The notes beneath the pieces were generated by a model. That model did no database searches, had not been told where the DNA came from, and saw only the letters and a program-made list of their open reading frames with translations. Below, piece by piece: positions 18,985 to 29,839 of a stretch of DNA of 57,769 bases (the stretch's first letter is position 1; the number at the start of each line of letters is the position of its first letter). A program made the translations under genes and the position numbers. The stretch comes from Prorocentrum cordatum. Its lineage: Eukaryota > Sar > Dinophyceae > Prorocentrales > Prorocentraceae. The stretch lies in NCBI GenBank assembly GCA_963575745.1, contig CAUYUJ010005649.1:1-57769 (forward strand), in the 5' to 3' direction.

Positions 18985-19200
18985 CGATCAGCATGGAATC
19001 CGCAATCGGATCGAATCGGAGCGTGCGTCGGATCGGGCCGCATCGGCACGGAATCGACATCGAATCGGGTCGGCCGCGCCAGGCTGCACAAGGGCGCCGT
19101 GCGAGCAATCGGCCGCAGCGGATCGTCGGAATATCGGAATCGGATCGGATGGGGCCGGCCGGAATCGATGTCGAGTCGGATCGGCCCGGACCCTGGACGC
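18985..19200 (+). repeat. Interspersed repeat family A, copy 3 (uninterrupted)
   Basis: Reference copy for the family: GCGTCGGATCGGGCCGCATC, GGTCGGCCGCGCCAGGCTGC, AATCGGCCGCAGCGGATCGT, GGGGCCGGCCGGAATCGATG. It lacks the palindromic insertion seen in copy 2. Confidence 0.65.
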
Positions 19201-19329
19201 TGTACAGGGTGCAGGCGGCTATCCAAAAGTTCCTGACCGTACCTCTGGCGACCTCCTCGTCCTGCTGCGAGCGCCCCCCCGACGGCGTACCCAGTCGCCG
19301 CGCGCGCTCAAGCCATACCTTTCAGGACG

Positions 19330-19425
19330 CCAGGTGTGCTTCTCCTCCTCCTCCGCCTCCTCCTCCGCCTCCGCCTCCTCCTCCTCCTCCTCCTCCGCCT
19401 CCTCCTCCTTCCCCATCCGTTTTCC
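19330..19425 (+). repeat. (TCC)n with GCC interruptions
   Basis: TCC/GCC trinucleotide tract just upstream of interspersed element E. Confidence 0.85.
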
Positions 19426-19447
19426 GTCGAAACAACTTCTCCACGTC

Positions 19448-19905
19448 GCACCCCGAGGCGTGTCGGCCGAGCGGGCCCGGCGTTTCGCCTGAAGCTTCAT
19501 CACCGTGCACGGTGCATGCACGGCGAGAGCTTCACGGACGGAGGAGGGGCCGCTTTCACCAGGTTCACAACAGGTTCACGGATCCGTGGTAAGCGTCCCA
19601 GCGATGGCTTCTAGGCACGAGGTCGGACTGCCAGGGCGCAACAGATATGCTGGTTCGCTGTGTCGGAATCCCAGAAATGTTCTGGCACGGCTCAGTTTCG
19701 TTAAGACGCAACAATAACGGTGACTCGCGGCATTGAAAGCCCAGGAATGGTGCTGTGGCGAGGTTAAGTATTTTCAAGCGGTTGACTTCCAAAGGAGCGC
19801 TTCACTCAGTGAAAATGAATCCTTGTATAGCGCCTACGAAGAGGGAACTTGGAGGGAGAGTAAATTGCAATATGGTTGATGCATGTTAGGTTCACACTGG
19901 TCCTC
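19448..19905 (+). repeat. Interspersed element E, copy 1
   Basis: Starts CGCACCCCGAGGCGTGTCGG and GGCGTTTCGCCTGA. It then has a degenerate remnant of the 82 bp inner repeat and the conserved 3' part: CAGGGCGCAACAGATATGCT, GAAAATGAATCCTTGTA, CACACTGGTCCTCCTCC. Its closing microsatellite runs into the first assembly gap. Confidence 0.7.
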
Positions 19906-19980
19906 CTCCTCCTCCTCCTCGTCATCATCAGCAACATCGTCATCATGTTCATCTTCAGTTTCATCCTTATCATCACCATC

Positions 19981-20080
19981 NNNNNNNNNNNNNNNNNNNN
20001 NNNNNNNNNNNNNNNNNNNNNNNNNNNNNNNNNNNNNNNNNNNNNNNNNNNNNNNNNNNNNNNNNNNNNNNNNNNNNNNN
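19981..20080. other. Assembly gap (100 N)
   Basis: Exactly 100 N, the usual placeholder for a scaffold join of unknown size. It falls inside a (CAT)n tract. Confidence 0.98.
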
Positions 20081-20146
20081 ATCATCATCCTCATCCTCAT
20101 CATCCTCATCAGCATCATCATCAGCAGCATCATCATCATCATCATT

Positions 20147-20180
<34 letters not shown>

Positions 20181-20305
20181 GCATCAGCATCAGCATCATC
20201 AACATCCTCATCCTCATCATCAGCAGCATCATCGTCATCATCATCATCAGCAGCAGCATCATCAGCAGCATCATCATCATCATCCTGTTCCTGCTCCTCC
20301 TCCTC
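20081..20305 (+). repeat. (CAT)n microsatellite, copy 1
   Basis: CAT/CAG/CCT trinucleotides follow the gap. The same sequence follows the second gap at 37770-37998. Confidence 0.9.
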
Positions 20306-20387
20306 ATCATCCTCCTTGTTCTCCCCCCCTCTTCCTCCTCGTCATCCTCCTCCATTCCTTATCCTCACAAACAATCCATCCCTGTCG

Positions 20388-21110
20388 CAACCCTGGGCCA
20401 GTCGGAAGGGTGGGCTGGGCGTTTCGCCTGAGACTTCCTGACCATGTATGTTCCTGAAGCTTAGAAAATGGCAACAGCTTCACAGACGGAGGGCGGGCCA
20501 CTTCCAAACTGTGGCTCTCGCCTTGGCGCCGCGCACATCTCGTTCGAAAAAACTGCAGAAGGTTCACGGATTGAGGGCGGGCCGTTTTCAGAATGTGGCT
20601 CTCGCCTGAGCGCCGCGCACACCCGTCTTTAAAAATTGCATGAACGTCAAAGGTTGAAGGCGGCTCCTTTTCAACATGTGGCTGTCGCCTTAGCGCCAGG
20701 CACATTCGCCTTAAAATGTGTAAGAGTCTTACGGGTTGAAGGCGGCTCCTTTTCAAAAAGTGGTTCTCTCCTTAGCGCCGTGCACTTTTCGTCACCAGAA
20801 GAAGTGTTTTCGAAGGGTTCAGGACTTCCAGGGCGCAGCAGTTATGCTGATTCGCGGCGGTGTGGTCCCAGGAACGGCGTGCTGGCACGATTCAGGACCG
20901 TGAAGACACAAGAAACAAGTTTACTCGTGGCGTTGGAAGCCTGAGAACGGTGCTTTGGAAGGCTTCAAGATCTTCAAACGGCTGTCTCCCAACGGGGCAC
21001 CCTCCTCAGTGGAAATGAATCCTTGTAGAAGCCTATGAAGAGGGAGCTTGGAGGGAGGATGTATTCCAACATCGTCAATGAGTCTTGGGTCTACACTGGT
21101 CCTCCTCCTC
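20388..21110 (+). repeat. Interspersed element E, copy 2
   Basis: Head with GTCGGAAGGGTGGGCTGGGC and GTTTCGCCTGAGACTTCCT. Then come four head-to-tail units of about 82 bp (GGAGGGCGGGCC.. TTTTCA.AATGTGGCTCTCGCC, TAGCGCCGCGCACA) at 20474-20810. The 3' part holds GGACTTCCAGGGCGCAGCAG, GTGGAAATGAATCCTTGTAG and CTACACTGGTCCTCCTCC. This is the fullest copy. Confidence 0.8.
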
Positions 21111-21248
21111 CTCCTTACGCCAGTGCCCCCTGGCACGTCAAGGCGTGGAAGAATGCCAAAGTCTGTATGGTAGGGTTGTTGTGGAATTCCAACCAGGGAC
21201 CGCCTCTCCCTCTACTCGCGAATTGTGGCGTAGATCCCCCCTGCTCAC

Positions 21249-21510
21249 TGAGGCCACTTCCCTCGGGCCGGCTCGAGGATGGTGCACGTCCCGCACTGCC
21301 GCTAATGCCTAACTCCCCCCTCCACGCGTGCCCTCTCGAGGGTGCTGCACTCCCCGCATGGCAGCTAATGCCTGGACCCCCCTTCCACGCGTGTCCGCTC
21401 GAGGATGCTGCACTTCCCGCATGGCAGCTAATGCCTGAACCCTCGTTCCACGCGTGCCCGCTCCAGGACCGTGCGCCTCCCGCATTCACAGGCGCTGCTC
21501 CCAAGCGCTC
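21249..21510 (+). repeat. 63 bp tandem repeat (21 codons)
   Basis: The word CACGCGTG recurs at 21323, 21386 and 21449, exactly 63 bp apart, in units of the form TTCCACGCGTG..CCGCTCGAGGATGCTGCAC..CCCGCATGGCAGCTAATGCC. The period is a multiple of three, so both strands keep 21-residue repeats in open frames (plus: FHACPLEDAALPAWQLMPEP). No family is recognised, and coding is not established. Confidence 0.75.
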
Positions 21511-21559
21511 CAGGGCCTCCCAAGAAACGATCCCTTGTTAAAAAACGATGGATATGCGT

Positions 21560-22075
21560 CCCGAGCTCCCAAGGTGGCCCATGCAGACAACCAAGGACAC
21601 CCAGATGGCCAAAGATGTCTCGAAGACGGCCCAAGATGACCCCAACGCGGTCGGATATTGTTTCAAGTCGGCCCAAGATGCCTCCATGAGGGCCAAAAAA
21701 TGGCCATAAGAGGACCTCCAACAGGGCCCGAAGAAACCACAATCATTGATTGCCAATGTTTTTTGCATGATTTAAACATTCTCGCCTTTTCGGTCTGCCG
21801 TCAGCTCAAGACGGCCCAAGAGGACTCCACGATGGCCTAAGAGGCATCCAAGATGGCCTGAAGGCGGCCCAAGAGGGCTTCCCGTGGGACCCAAGACGGC
21901 CTGAGAAGGCCCTTCGACGGTCCAAGGCGGCGCCAAGACGGCCCCCAGATACCCACCATTCAGCCAAGAGGGCCACAAGACAGTGCAATAAAGCCCGAAG
22001 TCCATGAGGGCCCCAAGGGACCCCCAGGACTGCCTCACAGGAGGCCAAGATAACCAAAAGACAGCCAAAGCGAGT
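21560..22075 (+). repeat. CAAGA-array element, copy 3
   Basis: CCAAGATGGCC-type units flank a core at about 21745-21815 with ATTGATTGCCAATGTTTTTT, then ACATTCTCGCCTTTTCGG and CAGCTCAAGACGGCCCAAGA. Confidence 0.75.
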
Positions 22076-22128
22076 CTCATCATCATCATCAACAACATCA
22101 TCATCATCATCAGCAGCAGCATCATCAG

Positions 22129-22160
<32 letters not shown>

Positions 22161-22303
22161 ACATCATCATCATCAGTATTATCATCATCATCATCAACAA
22201 CAACAATCACATCATCATCAAACATCAGCAGCAGCATCAGCATCACCATCCTGATCATCATCAGCAGCAGAAGCATCAGCATCATCACCATCATCATCAT
22301 CAT

Positions 22304-22335
<32 letters not shown>

Positions 22336-22700
22336 CAATCACAATCACCATCACCATCTCCATCACCGTCACCGTCGTCGCCGTCGTCATCATCACCATG
22401 ATCATCCTCATTATCATCATCCTCAAACCCATAATCACCATCACCACCACCGTCATCGTCAGCATCATCAACGTCCTAGTCGTCGTCATCCTCATCAACA
22501 CACTCATCATCACCATCATCACCATCAGCACCATCAATCGCATCAAAAGCATCATCATCATCATCAGCATCATCATCATCATCATCATCATCAGCATTGC
22601 CCTCACCATCACAATCATTGTCGTCATCATCGTCGTCCTGATCCTCATCCTCATCCTCATCATCATAATCATCATCACGCCCATCATATTCATAATCGTC
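22076..22700 (+). repeat. (CAT)n microsatellite, copy 2
   Basis: About 620 bp of CAT-based trinucleotides (CAT, CAC, CAG, CGT variants). Poly-His, poly-Ile, poly-Ser, poly-Asp and poly-Met frames are repeat translations. Confidence 0.92.
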
Positions 22701-22847
22701 AGCATCCTCAACACGGCGCTCCCAAACCTGGAAACAAGACGTGTCACACGTGACGGCTTCCCGTGCCCCCTCGAACAATCGCCACCAAGAATGTTGGGCT
22801 GACACGGTGGCGGGACTTGCCGCAGGCAGCCAGATAACTCCTCCCTG

Positions 22848-23405
22848 CCGCACCCCGAGACTTGTCGGTAGGGCGGGCCGGGCGTTTCGGCTGAGACTTC
22901 CTCACTATGTATGATCCTTAGGTTGAAAATGTTCAACAGCTCCACAGATGGAGGGCGGGTGGTTTTCAAAATGTGGCTCCCGCCTTTGCGCCGCGCACAT
23001 ACGTCTTCAAAGTTTGCAGGTGTTTCACGGATGGAGGGCGGGCCGTTTTCAAAATGTGGCAATCGCCTTGCCGCCGCGCACGTTTGTCTTTTCAAAGCTT
23101 GCAAGATGGAGGGCAGCAACGTTGCAAAATGTGGCTCTCGCCTTAGCGCCGCTCACATTCGCCTTGAAAATTTCACCGTTGGAAGGCGGTCCCTTTTCAA
23201 ACGTCCAGACGCAACAATAACGTTGACTCGCGTCGTTGAAGTCCCAGGACTGGTTTTCTGGCACGGTTCAGGAGTTTCAAACGGTTGTCTTCCACCGGGA
23301 CACTTCCCTCAGTGAAAATGAACCCTTGCAGGGACCTATGGAGAGGTAATTTGGAGGAAGGGCTGATTGCAACATCGTTGATGCCCCTTGGGTTTACATT
23401 GGTCC
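22848..23405 (+). repeat. Interspersed element E, copy 3
   Basis: Head CCGCACCCCGAGACTTGTCG, then GGGCGTTTCGGCTGAGACTT. The inner units of about 82 bp (GGAGGGCGGG..GTTTTCAAAATGTGGC) span 22940-23190. Tail CAACAATAACG, GTGAAAATGAACCCTTGCAG, TTTACATTGGTCCTCCTCC. Confidence 0.8.
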
Positions 23406-23434
23406 TCCTCCTCGTCCTCCTCCTCCTCTTCCTC

Positions 23435-23836
23435 CTACTGCTCCTGCTTGCTCTCTTGCTCAGGCGATGTGCTGCTTCCTTCCCCCGACACTCCGCGCCA
23501 CCTTTCTCTTCCCACTGGCGCCCCCTCCTTGAAGGCACAGAGGAGTATGCGAGAGACTTCCCGCCGAGCAACACCTTGACGAGCTGTGTTGCCAGAATCG
23601 ACGGGGGCCACCGAGAGCCAACCAAAAAACCGTAGAAGAAGCACGCTGGTGGCAGCAAAGGTGCTGATCACGGTCGCGATTCTGATGATATGGCGATGGC
23701 TATGACGGTGTCCCTGCCTCGCAACAAACCGTGGCTCGCGCGCGGGAGACGTGGCAGCGTTGACAACAAGGGCGTGCGAGGCATGCCGCCGCAGCAAGTT
23801 GTGGAGCGCCATAGGACGGGCGATAACGATGGCCAT
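23435..23836 (-). CDS. Hypothetical 133-residue ORF with one hydrophobic segment
   Basis: Minus-strand ATG at 23836. The first 80 residues are basic (LRRHASHALVVNAATSPARE region), then a hydrophobic stretch ISTFAATSVLLLRFFGWLSV could be a membrane helix. The last 30 residues run into the microsatellite tail of element E, so the C-terminus is doubtful. An inner Met nine codons in (MALHNLLRRH) is an alternative start. No family recognised. Intact in the second copy (41128-41529). Confidence 0.25.
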   Translation of the reverse strand: MAIVIARPMALHNLLRRHASHALVVNAATSPAREPRFVARQGHRHSHRHIIRIATVISTFAATSVLLLRFFGWLSVAPVDSGNTARQGVARREVSRILLCAFKEGAPVGRERWRGVSGEGSSTSPEQESKQEQ

Positions 23837-24180
23837 GACAATAACGATGACGATAACGATGACGATGACGGTGCTGATGATGCTGATGTTGGATGGTCAT
23901 GATAGTGTTGATGGCAGTGATGATCATGATCATGATGGTGATGATGATGATGGTGATGATGGTGATGATGGTCGTTCCCATAAGGATGGTGATGCTGCTG
24001 ATGCTGATAGCGATGATGATGAAGATGACGATGGCAACGGCAATGATGGAGATGATGAACAAGACAATTAATATGAGACTGACTAATGAAGATGACGACG
24101 ACGATCATGAGGATGATGATGATGACGATGACGGTGACGATGGTGGTGATGATAATAACGATGATGAGGACGACGAGGAA
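23820..24180 (+). repeat. (GAT)n microsatellite
   Basis: GATGAT/GACGAT/GGTGAT trinucleotides over about 350 bp, opposite in strand sense to the (CAT)n tract at 22076-22700. Confidence 0.9.
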
Positions 24181-24319
24181 CATGAGCATTTGGGGACGAA
24201 AAGCGGATGGTCTTACGACAAGTCCTTATTTGCAGTCAACGCTGAAATGGAAAAAGATGTGCCACAAACCATGGTCGCCATGGGCTGACCAGCACCGTAG
24301 TCCCCTCGTCCACTTTGCA

Positions 24320-24540
24320 GGGTCATAATGTGTGAGGAAGTCGCTGGCAAAACGGAGCTTTTGAGCTGCTAACTTCTGAAGCGGCCTCAGGCGAAACTGC
24401 CTGTGTGTCATAAGTTGTAAGGAAGTCTCAGGCGAAACGGCTTCTGTGGCCATGAATTGTGAAGCATCTCAAGCGAACAGCTTCTGCGGTCACGAAGAAT
24501 AAAGAAATCTCAAAGGAAACGGCTTCCGCGGTACTAGTCC
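24320..24540 (+). repeat. Array of the AGGAAGTCTCAGGCGAAACGG motif
   Basis: Four to five diverged units of about 45 bp, each with a form of GTAAGGAAGTCTCAGGCGAA plus CGGCTTCTGTGGCC. The same motif, inverted, heads element E; it recurs at 26065-26140 and in GGGAGC-linked form at 27830-28345. Confidence 0.7.
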
Positions 24541-24596
24541 GACCAGCCCACTGCGCGTAGGTGGTCTAAGGGTGCTTTATCCTCTTCCAAAACCCT

Positions 24597-24619
24597 TTTT
24601 TTCCCCGTCGGGGAAAAAA
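24597..24619. other. Perfect hairpin T6C4G-T-CG4A6
   Basis: TTTTTTCCCCG, one T, then CGGGGAAAAAA: 11 bp arms around a single base. An equivalent hairpin with CCCC-TTC-GGGG is at 29918-29930 in a matching context (GCGTAGGTGGTCTAA about 40-60 nt upstream in both). Confidence 0.7.
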
Positions 24620-24699
24620 TATCACTGCTTCTTACTGATAAGCACCCCCTCCCCCATCCGACCAGCAGCCAATCTGGACCCATAAGGGCACCCATGACA

Positions 24700-25345
24700 A
24701 CACCCCCCCACCATCCCCTTCAAAAAGCCATAGTAAGTGCACTTTGCCTCCAAATCTGGAGCGTGTGCGGGCGCCCCGCGACCACTTCACATTAGCTTTT
24801 GGCATGGACGGTAAGGTTGCTGGCATAGTGCTTGATGCGCGCAGGCCAACATACCCCAATCATCCCTTGCAAAAACAATGCTAAAATCCGGATCATGCTC
24901 GGACGCCCCGCGATCAGTTTGCACTGGCTGTTGACAGGGACGGCGGTGGGGGCAGCGTATCACCTGCTGCGTGCAACGCCAACACCCCCCAACAATCCCT
25001 GCCAAAACACTGTACAACGTGCACCTTGCACCAAGATCTGGATCATGCACGGACGCCCGGCGCTCGCAGTGCATTGATCTTTGACATGGACGGCGGGGGG
25101 GCCAGCACAGTGCCTGCTGCGTGTGGGCCCACCATCCCTCTCAAAAGAGCAAACAAAAAGTCATGCGCCAAGGACGGCAAGGGGGGGGGGCACGCTGCCT
25201 CCTGGGCGCAGGCCCGCCGCCCCCGTCAAAATATACATTCAGAGCGATCGTGGGCCGTACACCCGCACACAACGAACCCAACGTCACCGTGCGATGGCTT
25301 TTGACGGGAACGGTGGGAGGGTCGACATATTGCCCAATGCTACGC
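24700..25345 (+). repeat. Tandem repeat of about 145 bp, four diverged units
   Basis: Units start near 24705, 24846, 24980 and 25131. Each shows, in order, CATCCC, a CTGGATCATGC..GGACGCCCCGCG block, TTGACATGGACGGCGG and CCTGCTGCGTGC. The fourth is the most altered. Several short frames here are repeat translations. Confidence 0.7.
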
Positions 25346-25489
25346 ACCTGGTGCGCGTGTCGCAGCTAGCATGTGCGGCGCACCTCGGCTGCAGCCTGCA
25401 CTGGTTCCCGATGGTTTCAGATGGCGGCCCCTGTCTGTGCTGAGACCCGGGTGCTACCAAATTGGGAGGGCGGGTGGGAATGAGAGAGA

Positions 25490-26075
25490 CGGCTTGTTGC
25501 TTGTGGGTAGCTTGACCCCTCCTTCTACCCCCTCCCAGGGGTCCTGGTGGGAGGTGGACGGAGGTGTCAGGGGGTCCTTCTGCGCCCAAGATGGGTCCAA
25601 GAGGGACTCCGATGCTCAAAGATGGCCTCCAAGATGGCTCAAGATAGCCGAAGATTGTTCAAGATAGCTTCCGATGTACCTCCAAGAGATCTCCACATGG
25701 CCACAAGACTGCTCCAAGTGCTCTCGGAACCACCCATGGATCCCTCTAGGAGTCCGAAATCCTGCAAAGGCTTGATGAAAATCAATAAACTTGCCTTCTC
25801 GCCTTTTCGTGTCCGATGGGGGTTCTCATGCATCATGATGGCTAAGGATGCCCCAAAGATGGCCCAAAGACGGTCCAATAGAGCTCCAGGAAGGGCCGCG
25901 AGGCCCCGCGGGCGGCCCCAAGAGCGCCCAAAAGAGTGCCCCAAGAACGCCTCAAGAGGGCCCCAAGAGACGGTGTTGATGGATCTTGAAGGGGGGGCTA
26001 GGAGGTGCCTAGATGAGGGACCCCCCCCCCTTGGCCTCCAAGATGGCCCCGAGAGGCTCTCCAGAAGAAATTGTG
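25490..26075 (+). repeat. CAAGA-array element, copy 4
   Basis: Lead-in GTGGACGGAGGTGTCAGGGG, an array of CCAAGATGGC-type units, a core at about 25770-25830 (AATCAATAAACTTGCC then TTCTCGCCTTTTCG), and a second array ending CCTCCAAGATGGCC. It is closely similar along its length to copy 5 at 29840-30490. Confidence 0.8.
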
Positions 26076-26590
26076 AAGGAGTCTCAAGCGAAACGAAACA
26101 GCCTCTGTGGTCCTACATTGTGACGAGATCTCAGGCGACACGTCGAATCCAGGAGTTCAGTATCCTACCTATATTCGTCCCTCCTGTGGCCCTAAATTGC
26201 CCCCCCCCCAAAAAATATGCGAAACCGCGAATCTGGGAGTCTGGTATCTCTCCACGTCCCCCCTGTGCCTGGCATAAAGAAAGGGGGGGACGAAGACGAA
26301 GATGAAGACGACGAAGCCGACGACGACGACGATGATGACAACGACGACAACGACGACGGCAACGACGGCAACGAAGACAATTACCAGACGCGAGACAACC
26401 CCCTGGACTGGCAGCGGACCTTGACGTCGGGGAGCGGCGCCTTGGTGGTAGCCTCCTCCTCGGGCATGGCTGCAGGCCTGCCAGAGGGCACGCGGAGAAA
26501 GAGAGAGAGAGAGAGAGACACGAAAAAAGGAGAGATAGAGAGAGAGGGAAAGAAGGGGGACAAAAACTCAATACGCATATGTGTATATAT

Positions 26591-26850
<260 letters not shown>

Positions 26851-27186
26851 GACTGTTCGCTCTTACTTGCCCGCGTCATTCAAAACGAGTTCCCCACACC
26901 CTCGATACCCGCCCGGTTCGTCTTCGATGACACCCTCTTTGGGTGGAGTATTTCTCTTTGCGGGGGGCGGCGGGCTTAGACAGGCGGGCAAACCTGAACG
27001 GGCGGACATTCCTTCGTGGGCGTACATGTGCCCGCCATTGGAATTGGTGTGGGCCCTGCAGAAAGAGGAGGGGAGAACGAGGGAGAGTGGGAGGAAGGGA
27101 GGGGGAGGGACGAAGGAAGAGGGAAAACGCCAGGAGAGAAGGAGCGAAGAGGGGGGCGGTTGATTTGAGGCAGAGAGAGAGGTGGG

Positions 27187-27597
<411 letters not shown>

Positions 27598-27600
<3 letters not shown>

Positions 27601-27825
27601 AGGTAGAGAAAGAGAGAGAGAGAGAGGGGAGAGAAAGAGAGAGAGAAAGAAAGAAAGAAAGAAAGAGGGAGGGAGGAGGCAGGAGAGGGGAGGGAGAAGG
27701 GAGGAGGGAGAGGAGGGAGAGGGGATAGGGCAGAGAAGCAAAAGGATGAGAGAAGAGAGGAGGGAGAGAGAAGGGAGGAGAGGAGGGAGGAGGGAGGAGG
27801 GAGAGGGAGGAGGAGCAGGAAGATA
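27598..27825 (+). repeat. Purine-rich (GAGA/GGAGA) tract
   Basis: GAGA, GAAA and GGAGGGAGA words with no frame of interest. Same in contig C at 44887-45114. Confidence 0.85.
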
Positions 27826-27829
27826 AGAC

Positions 27830-28345
27830 CGTGAGTTCGAGGAAGTCCTAGGCGAAAGCGCCGTTCCTGAAGGAAGTCTCGGGCGGGAGCCCACGACGGG
27901 CGGGCGATCCCCTGACGGGCGGGTCGGGCGGGTGGGACATTCAAGCGGGATGCCTGAGTATGGCGAGAGCGCGATTACTAATTAAATTGTAACGGCGTCC
28001 TTGGCGCAGCATGTTTCCTGAGCGTCGAGCGATTTCTGAATAAATCGCATGGAAGTCAAAGCCGAGAGCGCAATTCCTGAATAAAAAGTGCAGGGTTCTC
28101 TGGCGGGAACGGGGGGCCTTAATTAAATTGCGAGGAAGTCTTGATTCAATTGCGAGGAAGTCTCAAGCGGGCGCGCCGTTCCCGAGTAAATTGTGAGGAC
28201 GTCTCAGATGGGAGCGAAGGTCCTGACTAAATTGCGAGGAAGTCACACGCGGGAGCGCCGATCCTGAGTAAATTGTAAGGAAGTCTCAGGAGCGGGGGTC
28301 CTGAGTAAATTTGGAGGAAGCCTAAGGAGGGAGCCTTTGTTGTTG
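27830..28345 (+). repeat. Array of AAATTGCGAGGAAGTCTCAGG motif
   Basis: About nine units of about 50 bp: TGAGTAAATTG(C/T)(G/A)AGGAAGTCTCA then GGCGGGAGCGCCG-like sequence, at irregular spacing. It shares the AGGAAGTCTCAGGCG core with 24320-24540 and, inverted, with element E and the 160 bp satellite. Confidence 0.75.
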
Positions 28346-28659
28346 CAATCCGGGGGGCCAGGGGCCCAGTTTGAGCACCAAGACTGTCCCTGTCAGAAAA
28401 CAAGGTGCGAACGTCGAGGGGCACACTTTGATTGAGAAAAAAACAGTATGCACTGGTGAGGGGGGATCAACAATAATTGTTCTTCAGAAATGATAGTTTA
28501 ACAATAACAAACAAGCAAAACAATTGGAAAGACGACTGGGGAAAGAGGAGGAAGTTCCCTCGCTCATCGAGTGCTCTCTTGACAATGGGATGGCCGCACA
28601 CCAAGCCAGGATCGAGGCGACACACATCATGGGCGTTGGCCGACTGGTTTCTTCTGCAC

Positions 28660-28830
28660 TCACTCGATCTTGAAGTCCGGCAACCTGAATTCTGCGCCAG
28701 AGGCTCCTGGCAGCGTGAATCGCGAGCACTGGTCGGAGGAAGAGGAGGAGAAATTGGACGAGGAGGACGACGACGAGGACGAGGCTGCCAGGCTCTTGCT
28801 GCACTCCGCGGGCCTCCCGAGGCCTTGAGA
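28660..28830 (-). CDS. Ambiguous possible exon (Ser-rich on minus, acidic on plus)
   Basis: The minus frame ends at 28660 and encodes a serine run followed by DQCSRFTLPGASGAEFRLPD and FKIE. The plus strand over the same bases reads SAPEAPGSVNREHWSEEEEE, then an Asp/Glu run and ARLLLHSAGLPRP to a stop at about 28829. Both frames have similar third-position GC, so the strand cannot be decided. Repeated at 45949-46119. Confidence 0.25.
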   Translation of the reverse strand, partial: SQGLGRPAECSKSLAASSSSSSSSSNFSSSSSDQCSRFTLPGASGAEFRLPDFKIE

Positions 28831-28929
28831 TATTGAGGCCCCCCGAGGCCTCTGGAGCCCTGGCGGCCTCCAGAGGACCTCCAGAAAAACCTCCGCGAAC
28901 CTTCGGAGGCCTGAGGGGCCCGAGCCCTC

Positions 28930-29400
28930 CTCCTCCCCCTCCCCCTCCCCCTCCCCCCACCCGCCTCCCCCCACAACCCTTTCACATCCTTCCTCCTCAT
29001 CTCCACCTCCCCCCCCCCCCCTCCCCCTCCCCCTCTCCCTCCCCCTACCCCCTCCCCACCCGCCCCCCCTCCCCCCCCCCCTCCTTCCTCCTCCTCATCC
29101 TCTCAACCCTCCTCCCTCCACTCATTCCTCCATCCCTACCCTCCTCCTCCCTCATCCTCCTCCTCCTGTCCTCCTCCTCTCCTCCCCTCCCCCTCTCCCT
29201 CCTCCTCCCTCTCCTCCTCCTCTCCTCCTCCTCCTCCTCTCATCCTCCTCCTCCTCCTCCTCCTCATACTTCTCCTCCTCCTCCTCCTCCTCCTCATCAT
29301 CATCATCATCCTCATTCTCATCCTCATCCTCATCCTCATCCTCATCCTCGCTCCTCCTCCTCCTCCTTCCCCTCCCTCCTCCTCCCCCGAGCCCGAACGG
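28930..29400 (+). repeat. (TCC)n/(CCCCT)n microsatellite
   Basis: Pyrimidine-rich tract. It differs by 76 bp in length and in composition from the equivalent stretch 46219-46613, as expected for mis-assembled or slipping repeats. Confidence 0.92.
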
Positions 29401-29839
29401 GAGTCCGAGCCCAGACCGAGAGAGAGAGAGAGAAACCCGTGAGGATGGCAAAAAACCGAACGAGACGGCAGGCGAGACGGGGAGGACGAAAGCCGAGGGA
29501 AGCAAGCAAGCGCAAAGGGCCCCGCAGATGCGGACGGGGGCGCGGAGCGCCAGGCCCCGTGGTCGTGCCCGAGCGGCGTAGTCTGTTCACGCGCCCGTGC
29601 CCGAAAAGTGTGCCCGCCCCGAGGCCGACGTCCTACTCTGGCCACGAGTGTGGCAATGCCGACGGGAATCACCACTCGGGGCGTCCAAGAACACCCCAAA
29701 GCCTTCCAAAACGACACCCAGCGTCCAAAAGCCTCCTCGAGCTTCAATCCTGGAACCTCGACTTTCATCAAGAGGAGCAAGTGGCCCCCCTAGTGGTGAC
29801 CCCGTGGCACTGCCCGAACGAGTAGGACCGTTCGGACCG

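Noticed and set aside
22076-22700. Histidine-rich, isoleucine-rich and aspartate-rich proteins
   Set aside because: They are the different frames of one (CAT)n microsatellite. The same reasoning applies to poly-Lys/Phe over poly(A), poly-Asn/Thr/Val/Cys over (AAC)n and poly-Ser/Leu/Pro over (TCC)n.
28482-28960. Minus-strand 158-codon frame with hydrophobic segments
   Set aside because: Hydrophobic runs come from GAC/GAG-type repeats read in another frame. The frame overlaps the ambiguous exon and shows no better codon bias.
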